This document shows, in pieces, positions 53,016-62,192 of a DNA stretch of 64,000 nt (position 1 is the first letter of the stretch; each line of letters begins with the position of its first letter). The translations under genes were made by a program, and so were the position numbers. This DNA comes from JAAGZL01 sp050290785. Lineage in GTDB: Bacteria > Pseudomonadota > Gammaproteobacteria > Chromatiales > Chromatiaceae. The stretch covers positions 52,173 through 116,172 of the forward strand of contig JBNKIR010000041.1 of assembly GCA_050290785.1 (NCBI GenBank), given 5' to 3'. Below the pieces are notes generated by a model. It was not told the DNA's origin. It made no database searches and was given only the letters and a program-made list of their open reading frames with translations.

Positions 53016-54461
53016 CTAGCGTTTCCAGAATGGCGGATAGAACAGGATTAAAAGGGTAAAGATCTCCAGCCGCCCCACCAGCATCCCGAAGATTCCGAGC
53101 CACTTGACGGTGGGAGTGACCGTCGTAAAGTTCACTGCCACCTCGCCCAGCCCCGGACCCAGTAGATTTATGGTTGCGACTACCGCGCCGAGAGCGGACA
53201 CCAGATCGAGTCCGGCCGTCATCATCGCCAGGGTGAGGAGTAGGGAGGTAATGATATACAGGACATAAAAGCCCCAGACCGAAAACAGCACGTTTTCCGC
53301 CACGGCCCTGTCCCCCAATTTAACCACAGTAACAGCCTTGGGATGGGAGAGATGGAACAGCTCCCGCAGACCGAGTTTTGCCAGCAGCAAAATACGCAGG
53401 ATCTTGATGCCGCCGGCCGTGGAGCCGACGCAACCACCGATGAACGAGAGTATGATCAGCGTGAGGGGGATGTGCAGTGGCCAGTCGGCGAAATTGGCGG
53501 TGGTGAATCCGGTGCTGGTAAGAACCGATGCGATCTGAAAACTGGAATGCCGCAGTGATTCCCAAAATCCCGGATAGGTGTTGGCGGCAAACAGACTGAT
53601 GGCGACGATCAGGGTCGAAACCAAAAAGATCATCCCATAGGTGCTGACCTCGGGGTCAGCGGTGTATTGTTTGGTAGACCTCCGCCTCAAAGCGACAAAA
53701 TGGACCGCAAAATTTGCACCACCTGACAGCATAAAGACTATGGCTATGCCCTCTATGAGTTGGCTTTGATAATATCCTATGCTGCTATCGTGGGTAGAGA
53801 ATCCACCGGTGGCGATGGTGGAGAAGGCATGGCCGATCGCATCAAACAGATTCATGCCGGCCGCCCAGAATGCCAGGGCACAGGCGATAGTAAGGCTAAG
53901 GTAGATCATCCACAGTGAGCGCGCGGTTTCGGCTATCCTGGGGGTAATCTTGTCCTGTTGGGAGATCCCGGAGGCCTCCGCCCGATACAGCTGCATGCCG
54001 CCAACACCCAACAGGGGAAGGATGGCCACGGCCAACACGATTATACCCATGCCGCCAAGCCACTGGATCTGTTGCCTATGGTAGAGGATGGATTGTGGCA
54101 GTTGATCCAGCCCCACGATAACCGTCGCCCCGGTGGTGGTGAACCCGGACACAGACTCAAAGATGGCGTCGGTGATATTGAGATGCAGTCCAAGGATAAA
54201 AGGCAGGGCGCCGACGATACCCAATATGACCCAAAACAGCGTAACGACCAGAAAGCCGTCGCGCACAGACAATTCGCTATGCTGCCTGATATTGGGGAGC
54301 CATAGTAGCAGGCCGACAAATGCCGTGGTGAGCAGGGAGGCCACAAAGTTCATCCACTGCCCGTCATGATAGAGCAGCGAAACGCCGATGGAAGGCAGAA
54401 AGCTCATGCTGTAAAGCAGGAGCAGAATACCGAACATCTGTGTTATTGCTCTCCAATGCAT
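53016..54461 (-). CDS. trkH: Trk potassium uptake channel TrkH (copy 2)
   Basis: The 481-residue membrane protein is a second TrkH, clearly related to the one at 17-18.4 kb: SGFTTTGATVIVGLDQLP, WLGGMGIIVLAVAILPLLG, FSTIATGGFSTHDSSIGYY and VLTSTGFTTANFADWP are the pore segments. No trkA lies next to it; a TrkA elsewhere must serve it. It is divergent from a kdpDE-like pair, which makes it a likely target of that regulator. Confidence 0.93.
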   Translation of the reverse strand: MHWRAITQMFGILLLLYSMSFLPSIGVSLLYHDGQWMNFVASLLTTAFVGLLLWLPNIRQHSELSVRDGFLVVTLFWVILGIVGALPFILGLHLNITDAIFESVSGFTTTGATVIVGLDQLPQSILYHRQQIQWLGGMGIIVLAVAILPLLGVGGMQLYRAEASGISQQDKITPRIAETARSLWMIYLSLTIACALAFWAAGMNLFDAIGHAFSTIATGGFSTHDSSIGYYQSQLIEGIAIVFMLSGGANFAVHFVALRRRSTKQYTADPEVSTYGMIFLVSTLIVAISLFAANTYPGFWESLRHSSFQIASVLTSTGFTTANFADWPLHIPLTLIILSFIGGCVGSTAGGIKILRILLLAKLGLRELFHLSHPKAVTVVKLGDRAVAENVLFSVWGFYVLYIITSLLLTLAMMTAGLDLVSALGAVVATINLLGPGLGEVAVNFTTVTPTVKWLGIFGMLVGRLEIFTLLILFYPPFWKR

Positions 54462-54530
54462 GGTGTCAGTCGCCTTTTAAGGAGTTTGTCGTCAAAAAGA
54501 GGATGACGCCTGATCGGAGGTGAGGAAGAG

Positions 54531-54548
54531 ATAGATATACATATCGAT
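54531..54548. promoter_or_regulatory. Palindrome in the divergent trkH/kdpD promoter region
   Basis: ATAGATAT and ATATCGAT face each other around AC (perfect core GATAT-AC-ATATC, 54534-54545). It sits 70 bp before trkH and about 145 bp before the kinase gene. It is a candidate binding site for the KdpE-like regulator encoded here; that is inference. Confidence 0.4.
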
Positions 54549-54691
54549 GCTATCAACAATCGTTATCTGATTAATTATCTGTGCTGAAGGGATAAAGGGC
54601 ACATAAAAAAAACGTAAAAAATTTACATTATTTTTATTTCATGGTTGTATTGTCCGATGCGTCGCATGAACCATGCCGCGCCGGGAGTTGT

Positions 54692-56200
54692 ATGCCTCGT
54701 ATCACACGAAAAAACGGTTTCGATATCTCATCTACCTCACCCGTTACGCACTATGCGAGCGCGGTGGGCGTAGTCCTGGCCTCGGTGGTACTGGCATCTC
54801 CAGTGCACCGCTTGATGCCGCACGCCAGCCTCTCCCTGCTGTTTTTGACCGGGGTGCTGATCGTGTCGGCGCGCACCGGCCTTGGTCCTTCACTCTTTTC
54901 CAGTGTGCTCAGCTTCCTGGCCTTCAACTTCTTTTTTACCCAGCCCTACTACACGTTGGCTGTGGCGGATGACGGTGATGTGGCCACACTGGTCTTTTTC
55001 CTCTTTATGGCTGCCATCACCGGCAATCTTGCGGCACGCATGCATAGAGAGATGGATAAAAGCCAAGCATCGCTGCAACGTATTTCCAATCTTTACGAGT
55101 TTAACCGGCGCATGTCGTCTGCCGTGGGGGCCGAGGCCGTGCTGGAGGCCACGGCGGATCATCTTGCCCATTCCATAGACGCCCCCGTTGTGGTGCTCAT
55201 GGCGCGATCTGGTGAGCCGTTGATGGTAAGCGCCCAGGCAGGAGGGGAGATGGAACCAGAACGGGCCAGTATTGACGCCGCCTGGGCACAAAACGATATG
55301 GGGCCGGCAGTTGATGGTCCCTGGCACTTCCTGAAACTGACGACCAACCAGGAACCGATCGGCATGGTGGCTATTTACGGAGACCTGGATAGTGAGCAGA
55401 TAACCCTGGCCCGCACCCTGTGTAATCAGGCAGCAATCGTCCTGGACCGGATTAATCTGGTGGAAGATCTGGAGAAGGCCAGGCTGGTGTCGGAGACGGA
55501 ACGATTGCGTTCGGCCCTGTTGTCATCCGTTTCACATGATCTGCGCACACCGCTGGCATCTATCGTCGGATCCGCCACCAGCCTGCTTGAATATGGCGCG
55601 TCTTTCACCGATGAAGATCGCAGAGAGTTATTGGCGACCGTATTGGACGAGGCCAGGCGTCTGGATCGCCATATACAAAACCTGCTGGATATGACCCGTC
55701 TCGGCCAGGGGAGTCTGAATCTGAAACGGGACTGGGTGGATGTACACGATATCGTTTCCAGCGCCGTGAGCAGACTGAGGGACACCATTAAGGGGTTGTC
55801 GATCAGGGTCGATATAGCCGATGATGTGCCGCTGTTATGGGTACATGGCATCCTGATTGAACAGGCGCTGGTAAACCTTCTGGACAATGCGGCATGTTTC
55901 TCACCCAGCGAGGGTGAGATTAAGGTCAACGTTCAGACGAACAGTGATCTGGTGTTGCTTGATGTGTGCGACTCCGGCCCCGGAATTCCTGAAGAGGAGA
56001 GGGAGAAGATATTCGATATGTTCTACACCGTGGGCAAGGGTGACAGTGGCAAGACCAAGGGGACCGGATTGGGCCTGGCCATCTGCCGTGGCATGATCGC
56101 CGCCCACGGCGGCAGTGTGAGCGCCCTTAATGGGAGGGGCGGCAAAGGCACCTGCATGCGGGTTGAGCTACCCATAAGGCAACCGGAGGGTGCGGAATGA
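54692..56200 (+). CDS. KdpD-like sensor kinase without the N-terminal KdpD domain
   Basis: From ATG 54692 (GGGAG 5 nt upstream) the protein is 502 residues. It starts with a DUF4118 four-helix membrane region (residues about 17-115; SLLFLTGVLIVSARTGLGPS, LAFNFFFTQPYYTLAVAD), then a GAF domain, then a histidine kinase core with the phospho-acceptor SSVSHDLRTPLASIVGSA and HATPase motifs LLDNAACFSP, DSGPGIP and GTGLGLAICRG. The 370-residue KdpD N-terminal and universal-stress domains of full KdpD (about 890 aa) are missing. It overlaps the regulator gene by ATGA. An ATG at 54641 lacks a ribosome-binding site. Confidence 0.85.
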   Translation: MPRITRKNGFDISSTSPVTHYASAVGVVLASVVLASPVHRLMPHASLSLLFLTGVLIVSARTGLGPSLFSSVLSFLAFNFFFTQPYYTLAVADDGDVATLVFFLFMAAITGNLAARMHREMDKSQASLQRISNLYEFNRRMSSAVGAEAVLEATADHLAHSIDAPVVVLMARSGEPLMVSAQAGGEMEPERASIDAAWAQNDMGPAVDGPWHFLKLTTNQEPIGMVAIYGDLDSEQITLARTLCNQAAIVLDRINLVEDLEKARLVSETERLRSALLSSVSHDLRTPLASIVGSATSLLEYGASFTDEDRRELLATVLDEARRLDRHIQNLLDMTRLGQGSLNLKRDWVDVHDIVSSAVSRLRDTIKGLSIRVDIADDVPLLWVHGILIEQALVNLLDNAACFSPSEGEIKVNVQTNSDLVLLDVCDSGPGIPEEEREKIFDMFYTVGKGDSGKTKGTGLGLAICRGMIAAHGGSVSALNGRGGKGTCMRVELPIRQPEGAE

Positions 56201-56892
56201 GCTCGGCGGGACGCATACTCATCGTTGAAGATGAGGCACAGATCCGCAAGTTCCTGCGCATCAGTCTTGAAGCACACAACTACGATGTCCTTGAGGCCCG
56301 TCTGGGGGAGGATGGACTGGAGCTATGCTCGGCAACCCATCCGGAGCTGATCATCCTGGACCTGGGGCTGCCGGATATGGATGGACAGCAGTTTATTATG
56401 CGCCTGAGGGAGTGGTCCCAGGCACCCATCATCGTGTTGTCCGTTCGTTCAACGGAATCGGAAAAGGTGCAGGCCCTCGATTCCGGGGCCAACGACTATA
56501 TGACCAAGCCGTTCGGGATCGCTGAGCTCATTGCCCGCATCCGGGTGCTGCTGCGCAGCAATGCGGGGATAGTCCCTCCTCCGACCGTATTCGAATCACA
56601 GGGCCTGCGGGTGGACATGGCCACACGCGAGGTAAGTATCGATAACCAGCCGATCCATCTATCCAAAAAGGAGTACAGCCTGCTGCGGTTGCTCATCGCC
56701 CACAACGGCCAGGTGCTGACCCATCGGCATATCCTGCGCGAGGTCTGGGGGTCGGACAAGGAGGATGACACCCACTATCTGCGGGTCCTGGTGGGGCAGT
56801 TACGGAGTAAACTGGGTGATGATCCGGCGGCACCGCGTTTTATCATCACCATACAGGGAGTGGGCTATCGTATGGCACTTGGGGCCGGTTAG
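56197..56892 (+). CDS. KdpE-like response regulator
   Basis: The 231-residue OmpR/PhoB-type regulator has a receiver domain (ILIVEDEAQIRKFLR, phospho-acceptor in LIILDLGLPDMDG, KPF near residue 104) and a C-terminal winged helix (LSKKEYSLLRLLIAHNGQVLTH in shorter parts, LRVLVGQLRSKL). It is translationally coupled to the KdpD-like kinase. kdpFABC is not seen, and the divergent neighbour is trkH, so it likely adjusts TrkH-type uptake. The 3' neighbour is a convergent ABC-F gene 7 bp away. Confidence 0.88.
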   Translation: MSSAGRILIVEDEAQIRKFLRISLEAHNYDVLEARLGEDGLELCSATHPELIILDLGLPDMDGQQFIMRLREWSQAPIIVLSVRSTESEKVQALDSGANDYMTKPFGIAELIARIRVLLRSNAGIVPPPTVFESQGLRVDMATREVSIDNQPIHLSKKEYSLLRLLIAHNGQVLTHRHILREVWGSDKEDDTHYLRVLVGQLRSKLGDDPAAPRFIITIQGVGYRMALGAG

Positions 56893-56899
56893 ATCTCGG

Positions 56900-58810
56900 T
56901 TATTCGTCTTCCTGCTCAAACGTCTGTAGTTCTTCCTCGGCCGCCAGCCACTCCTCTTCTACCTTGGCCAGATCTCGATCGATGTCGGCCTTATGCGCCA
57001 GGGTCGATTTGAGTTCCCCTTTTTTGGCGTCGTGGTAGATATCCGGATCGGCCAGCCTCTGTTCCAACTCCTGTTGTATGCTCCCTAGCTCCTCCACCTG
57101 CTGTTCCAGCAGGCGCAGCCGTTGACGCAGCGGCTGGAGGCGGCGGCGCTGCTCTGCCTCCTGGCGCTTGCGATCCTTGCGGGCATTGGCGCTGTGCTCA
57201 AGCGCAGACCGCTCTGGTCTCACCTCCCCGCCGCTCTGATTGCGATTGTCCAGGAGCCAGCGCGGATAGTCATCCAGATCGCCCCGGAACTCATCCGCAC
57301 GTCCCGCGTGTATCAACAACAGCCGGTCGGTGCAAGTACGCAGCAGGTGCCGGTCATGAGAGACGATCACCATGGCGCCGGCGAAATCCTGCAGCGCACA
57401 GCTCAGGGCGTGGCGCATCTCTATATCCAGGTGGTTGGTGGGTTCGTCCAGCAACAGCAGATTGGGCCGCTGATAGACCAGCAGGGCCAAAACCAGGCGC
57501 GCCTTCTCCCCCCCGGAAAAGGGTGCGGTAGGGCTTTCGGCGCGATCACCGGAGAAGCCGAAGCCGCCCAGGTAGTTGCGCATGGCCTGTTCCGTTGCCG
57601 TTTTGTCGATCTGCAACAGATGCTCCAGGGGCGTATGTTCCGGATGCAGTTGATCCAGCTGGTGCTGGGCGAAGTAGCCGATCTTCAGGTCCTGGGCCGT
57701 TTGGCGTCGACCGGTCATGGGGGTGATCTCTCCAGCCAGCAGCTTGATCATGGTGGACTTGCCTGCCCCGTTGGGCCCCAATAGTCCGATACGCTCACCC
57801 GGTTCCAGGCTCAGCTCGATATGATCCAGGATGGGTGCGTCTCCATATCCAGCACCGGCCTGTTCCAGTTTCAGCAGTGGTCGCGGATTTTTTTCCGGCG
57901 CCTTGAAGCTGAAGTGGAAGGGTGAATCCACATGGGCCGGTGCGATCAGCTCCATGCGCTCCAGGGCCTTCAGTCTGCTCTGGGCCTGGCGCGCCTTGGT
58001 GGCCTTGGCGCGGAACCGCTCCACATAGCTGTGGATGTGGGCGATCTCGCGCTGCTGCCTTGCATAGCTGGCCTGCTGGTTGGCCAGCCGCTCCGCCCGA
58101 ATGCGTTCAAAGGCCGAATAGTTGCCGCTGTAGAGGGTGATACGCTCCTGTTCGATATGGGCGATGTGGCTGGTTATCGCATCCAGGAAATCCCGGTCGT
58201 GGGAGATCAGCAGAAGGGTACCAGCATAGCCCTTCAACCAACCCTCCAGCCAGATCACCGCATCAAGATCCAGGTGGTTGGTGGGCTCGTCCAACAACAG
58301 CAAGTCGGAGCGACACATCAGGGCCCGCGCCAGATTCATGCGCATGCGCCAGCCACCGGAGAACTCGTTGACCGCTCTCTCCTCTTCGCCCGGCCGGAAA
58401 CCCAGCCCGTGCAGCAGGCGGGCGGCGCGGGAACGGGCGGTGTAACCGCCGATAGACTCCAGCCTGGCGTGCATCTCCGCCGCCCTCTCGCCCTGCTGCG
58501 ACTGTTCCGCCTCGGCCAGGGCCAGCTCGGTCGCGCGCAGCTCCTCATCTCCATCCAGGGTGTATTCGATGACCGGACGTTCATCGGATGGGGTCTCCTG
58601 GGCTACGTGGGCGATCACCCACTCCCGAGGCCGGTACAACTCACCGCTATCGGAGTGGATCTCGTCCCTGATCAGGGCAAACAGGCTGGATTTGCCACTG
58701 CCGTTGGCGCCGGTCAGGCCCACCTTCTGTCCCGGATGGATGGTTATATCGGCATCGGAGAACAGTAGCCTGGCGCCACGGCGTAAACTTAGTTGGGAGA
58801 GGCGGAGCAT
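56900..58810 (-). CDS. yheS: ABC-F ATPase, YheS type
   Basis: The 636-residue soluble protein has two ABC nucleotide-binding domains in tandem without membrane parts. Walker A copies are GLTGANGSGKSSLFAL and GLLGPNGAGKSTMIKLL, with signature motifs FSGGWRMR and FSGGEKARL and Walker B LLLLDEPTNHLD twice. The linker between them is the ABC-F interdomain region, and the C terminus is a coiled coil (LEQQVEELGSIQQELEQRL). ABC-F proteins act on ribosomes in translation. Length and start fit YheS. Confidence 0.88.
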   Translation of the reverse strand: MLRLSQLSLRRGARLLFSDADITIHPGQKVGLTGANGSGKSSLFALIRDEIHSDSGELYRPREWVIAHVAQETPSDERPVIEYTLDGDEELRATELALAEAEQSQQGERAAEMHARLESIGGYTARSRAARLLHGLGFRPGEEERAVNEFSGGWRMRMNLARALMCRSDLLLLDEPTNHLDLDAVIWLEGWLKGYAGTLLLISHDRDFLDAITSHIAHIEQERITLYSGNYSAFERIRAERLANQQASYARQQREIAHIHSYVERFRAKATKARQAQSRLKALERMELIAPAHVDSPFHFSFKAPEKNPRPLLKLEQAGAGYGDAPILDHIELSLEPGERIGLLGPNGAGKSTMIKLLAGEITPMTGRRQTAQDLKIGYFAQHQLDQLHPEHTPLEHLLQIDKTATEQAMRNYLGGFGFSGDRAESPTAPFSGGEKARLVLALLVYQRPNLLLLDEPTNHLDIEMRHALSCALQDFAGAMVIVSHDRHLLRTCTDRLLLIHAGRADEFRGDLDDYPRWLLDNRNQSGGEVRPERSALEHSANARKDRKRQEAEQRRRLQPLRQRLRLLEQQVEELGSIQQELEQRLADPDIYHDAKKGELKSTLAHKADIDRDLAKVEEEWLAAEEELQTFEQEDE

Positions 58811-58924
58811 GTTATTCGTAACTGCGTAACTGTAATAAATGGCATTGCTATATTTACCACTGTGTAACCTACATCAGGTTAAAATGGAAGCGGTTTCCTT
58901 GGATCACCTGGAGATAACTTAGTA

Positions 58925-59464
58925 ATGATCAGGTATTTGATTGTGGCGTGTATGGTTTTGTTGCTGCTGGGTTGTCGAACAGTAAGCTCCGCCGATCCAG
59001 CCTATATTATCCCCGCCGCCGGGGGGCAGGTGCGGATAGACCAACGGCTTATGGTGCCGGGCGGACAGACCAGGGTCTTTCTGCAGAAGGGGCGCATGGT
59101 AAGCAAGCTCAAGCTGGATCGCTACTACCCAAGCTGTAACTTTGAGGTGTGGAGTTTGAGTCAGGATCCCACTGTCATCCATCCAGGTTCCTTCGTCATA
59201 ACCCAGGCAGATCGTGGCGCCGACATGGTAGTCTCGCTGGAGCCGATGCGGGTCGCAGGTCTGAGATGGCACCCGCATGATGACGACCACTCCATGATCA
59301 TGCATGTGGTGCATATGCGGCTGCAGTCGGCGCAGCAACCGAATGTATACAGGCTAACCTGTCGCGGCTGGCTGGCCGTCCCCGCAGAGGCACGGAGACC
59401 GACCTTAGCGGATATGCGTGAGGCCCTGGGGAGGTTGGCATCAATACGCCTGCGGGGCGAGTGA
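58925..59464 (+). CDS. Lipoprotein of unknown function
   Basis: The 179-residue protein has a lipoprotein signal (MIRYLIVACMVLLLLGC) with the acylated Cys at position 17, so it is anchored in the outer or inner membrane facing the periplasm. The remaining beta-rich domain (KLKLDRYYPSCNFEVWSL) has a second Cys and a third in RLTCRGW; no domain name comes to mind. It lies convergent to mscS with no gap between the genes. Confidence 0.65.
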   Translation: MIRYLIVACMVLLLLGCRTVSSADPAYIIPAAGGQVRIDQRLMVPGGQTRVFLQKGRMVSKLKLDRYYPSCNFEVWSLSQDPTVIHPGSFVITQADRGADMVVSLEPMRVAGLRWHPHDDDHSMIMHVVHMRLQSAQQPNVYRLTCRGWLAVPAEARRPTLADMREALGRLASIRLRGE

Positions 59465-60667
59465 TCAATGCCTGGTGGTCTTCTTAACCGTCTTTTTGCG
59501 TGGTGCGGTTGCTGCAGGTTGTGGGGTCGGCATCTCCTTGATGAACAGCTCCTGTTTGCTGTAGGGGATCTCTATCCCGGCCTGGCGCAGACCTTTATAG
59601 ATCTCCATGATCAGGAGATGCACCACCTTGCCCCGCAGCTCCGGTTCCTCCACCCAGGCCAGGAGTTCCAGATTGACCCCGGAGGAGGCGAAGGCGCGAT
59701 AGCGTACCCTGGGTTCCGGTGACTCACACACCTCCGGCTCTGCCTTGGCTATCCCCTCCAACAGATCCACCACCTGATCCAGATCGGTACCGTAGGCCAC
59801 ATCCACACTGATGCGGATGCGATACTTCTCGTGGGGTCCGCCGGACTCGTTCACCACCTTGCTGTTACCCATAAGGGAGTTGGGGATGGTCACCTCCACA
59901 TCGTCCCGGGTCAGCAGCCTGGTGCTGCGTATCCCCATGTGGGTGATCTTGCCCCGCACGTTGTCGTCTATCACCACATAATCCCCCAGCTTGTAGGGGG
60001 AGTCGGCCATGATGAAGACCCCGGAGAAGAGATTGGCCAGTGTGTCCTTGGCCGCAAAGCCCACCGCGATACCGATAATACCGGCCGAGGCCAGCCAGGC
60101 GGTCATGTCTATCTCCCAGGCCTGGAAGATGAAATAGACACCCAGGGCGACGATGACCACAGCGGCCAGATTGGTAAACAGCGGCAGGGTCTGGGAACTG
60201 ATCAGGACCGCCTTGGTCTTGCGTCGGCTCATGCGCAGCAGCAGCATGCGTGACGCACGCAGGGAGAAGAGCATCCAGAGGAAAACCAGGATACTGAGGG
60301 CGGCTGATGAGACCGTCTGCTCCAGTCGGGCCGGGGCATCTATCAGAGAGATCGCGATCACCAGGCCGATGAGTATCACCGTCCAGAACAGTGGTTGGTG
60401 CAGAATGCTCACCAACTTGTCGTTCAGGGTGTTCTCAGGTTTCTGGGAATATCTACGTATGACCAGTTCCACCGTCACCTCAACCAACTGGGCCACACAC
60501 AGGGCCAGCACCAGGACTGCGGCCGCCTTGATATATGCAGATTCTGAATATAGCCCGACGGTCAATGCGGTCACCGCCAGCACAACCGTGATTCCGCTCT
60601 TCAGTGCGGGTGATCTGTTCAGGCGATCTCCGATGGAATTTTGTTTTTCTGGGGTTTCGTTTTCCAT
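59465..60667 (-). CDS. MscS-family mechanosensitive ion channel
   Basis: The 400-residue membrane protein has five hydrophobic segments at the N-terminal half and the MscS core (AWLASAGIIGIAVGFAAKDTLANLFSG in pieces; YKLGDYVVIDDNVRGKITHMGIRSTRL). The pore helix GIAVGFAAKDTLANLFSG is complete. The cytoplasmic vestibule includes PNSLMGNSKVVNES and ENEVRYR-like EPRVRYRAFASSGVNLELLAWVEEP. It ends in a basic tail (APRKKTVKKTTRH). It would release solutes during osmotic down-shock, in keeping with the potassium transport genes nearby. Confidence 0.9.
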   Translation of the reverse strand: MENETPEKQNSIGDRLNRSPALKSGITVVLAVTALTVGLYSESAYIKAAAVLVLALCVAQLVEVTVELVIRRYSQKPENTLNDKLVSILHQPLFWTVILIGLVIAISLIDAPARLEQTVSSAALSILVFLWMLFSLRASRMLLLRMSRRKTKAVLISSQTLPLFTNLAAVVIVALGVYFIFQAWEIDMTAWLASAGIIGIAVGFAAKDTLANLFSGVFIMADSPYKLGDYVVIDDNVRGKITHMGIRSTRLLTRDDVEVTIPNSLMGNSKVVNESGGPHEKYRIRISVDVAYGTDLDQVVDLLEGIAKAEPEVCESPEPRVRYRAFASSGVNLELLAWVEEPELRGKVVHLLIMEIYKGLRQAGIEIPYSKQELFIKEMPTPQPAATAPRKKTVKKTTRH

Positions 60668-60793
60668 TGTTTCCCGACTCGTGAAGGTGCTTGTTCAGTA
60701 ACAATAGCCTATTCTAGCCTGGATGGCCGTTAGTGCTCTATGGGTATAGGCAACTATGTTTAGAACATTTTAAATGCAGTCTGCGTGTAACTA

Positions 60794-61459
60794 TCAGGAC
60801 CTGTCCAGTCTCCGGTATCCAATGGCCTCCCCCAGATGGCAGGTGTGGATCTGCTCCTGATTGTCCAGATCGGCAATGGTGCGCGCCAGTTTCAGGATGC
60901 GGTGGTAGGCACGTGCAGACAACCCCAGCCGCTCCATGGCGCGGTGTAGCAGTTGCATCGCCTCGGTGCCGAGCCGGCAGAACTGTTCTATCTCTCCACT
61001 GGTTAGGGCTGAGTTGGATACCCCGCTACGTTGCAGCTGGATCGACCTGGCCTGTTCCACCCGTGATCGTATCTGCTGGCTGCTCTCGCAATCGTGAGTT
61101 GATACTGATTGCAACTGTCGGGGCGGGACCCTGGGTACCTCTATATGGATATCTATACGATCTAACAGCGGCCCGGAGATGCGTTGCCGGTAGCGGCTGA
61201 CCTGATCCGAGGTGCAGCCGCACGCGTGTCCATTACTATCCCCCAGATGACCGCAGGGACAGGGGTTCATGGCCGCCACCAGCTGAAACCGAGCGGGGAA
61301 TTCCGCCTGCCGTGCGGCCCGGGAGATGGTGATGCTGCCAGACTCCATGGGTTCGCGCAGCACCTCCAGTACCCGGCGGTCGAACTCCGGGAGTTCATCC
61401 AGGAACATCACACCATGATGGGCCAGGGATATCTCTCCTGGCCTGGGTGTGCTGCCGCC
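60794..61459 (-). pseudogene. comM: comM (YifB, Mg-chelatase-like ATPase), 3' part cut by a transposon
   Basis: About 222 codons of the C-terminal end remain, from GGSTPRPGEISLAHHGV (start of the Walker B region) to the stop at 60794. Walker B FLDELPEF, the MNPCPCGHLGD block, the sensor SGPLLDRIDIHIEVPR and the C-terminal helices (SARAYHRILKLARTIADL) are readable. Intact ComM is about 500 residues, so the first half, with Walker A, is missing here and presumably lies beyond the transposon. An ATG inside could give 205 residues, but the ATPase core would be lost. The break is exactly at the TGT of the transposon end. Confidence 0.9.
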
Positions 61460-61509
61460 TGTAAACCAGAGAATTATTTGCGATTATTGGTGATTTATAG
61501 GAGGATTAA

Positions 61510-62190
61510 ATGCGATCTAGTCTGCTATGGATGAAGCGAGAGAAGACCAAAATGGGTGTTAGACGTGTTCCAATTAGTTCTCTCAGCCTGACGGGACAAT
61601 TTAATGGACAACAATTCGAGTCTTCTTTGGAGAGGGATCTGCTGCTCTTGACTGCCTTCGATCTGGGTGTCGACTGGTACGAGTCGCAACCTGTCTCAAT
61701 CGAATATTACGACTCAAATGGAAGGTCCCATACTTACACCCCCGACTTACTCATTATGTATCGCAAACATGGTCGCTTCAAAAGTAGGAAACCTCTTCTG
61801 TGCGAGGTGAAGTACAGGGAAGATTTTTTCGATCAATGGAAAATACTCAAACCCAAATTAAAGGCAGCCAGGAAGTATGCGCGTGAGCAAGGCTGGGAGT
61901 TTCGCGTACTGACTGAGAGGGAGATTAGGACCCCATATCTGCAAAATGTGAAGTTTCTGTTCCGGTACCAATATAACGATTTCACCGAAGGACACTATAG
62001 AAGATTATCAGAGTTGCTCGACGAGATTGACGTGACTACGCCTAAGGAACTCATTGAGTCAGCGTATATTAGTAAAAATATGCGTGGGGAAGCACTTTGG
62101 ACTCTATGGTGTATGGTCGCTAGGCATTGGGTCCGATGCGATCTGAGCCTTCCATTATCCATGAATACACGAATTTGGAAGAGTGACTGA
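61510..62190 (+). CDS. tnsA: TnsA-type transposase endonuclease
   Basis: The 226-residue protein starts at ATG 61510 with AGGAGG 5 nt upstream. It is a restriction-enzyme-fold endonuclease that cuts the 5' ends of Tn7-like elements so that they move by cut and paste with TnsB. The catalytic set is E41 (SSLERDL), D79 (YTPDLL), and E99-K101 (LLCEVKY). The C-terminal winged part that contacts TnsC follows (ESAYISKNMRGEALWTLW). It is 2 bp upstream of tnsB. Presence of TnsA separates this element from Tn5053-type replicative relatives. Confidence 0.9.
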   Translation: MRSSLLWMKREKTKMGVRRVPISSLSLTGQFNGQQFESSLERDLLLLTAFDLGVDWYESQPVSIEYYDSNGRSHTYTPDLLIMYRKHGRFKSRKPLLCEVKYREDFFDQWKILKPKLKAARKYAREQGWEFRVLTEREIRTPYLQNVKFLFRYQYNDFTEGHYRRLSELLDEIDVTTPKELIESAYISKNMRGEALWTLWCMVARHWVRCDLSLPLSMNTRIWKSD

Positions 62191-62192
62191 CG

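Noticed and set aside
57932..58768. A 278-codon open frame on the plus strand across the ABC-F gene
   Set aside because: It is antisense to a well-conserved ABC-F protein with all motifs; no ribosome-binding site or domain supports it.
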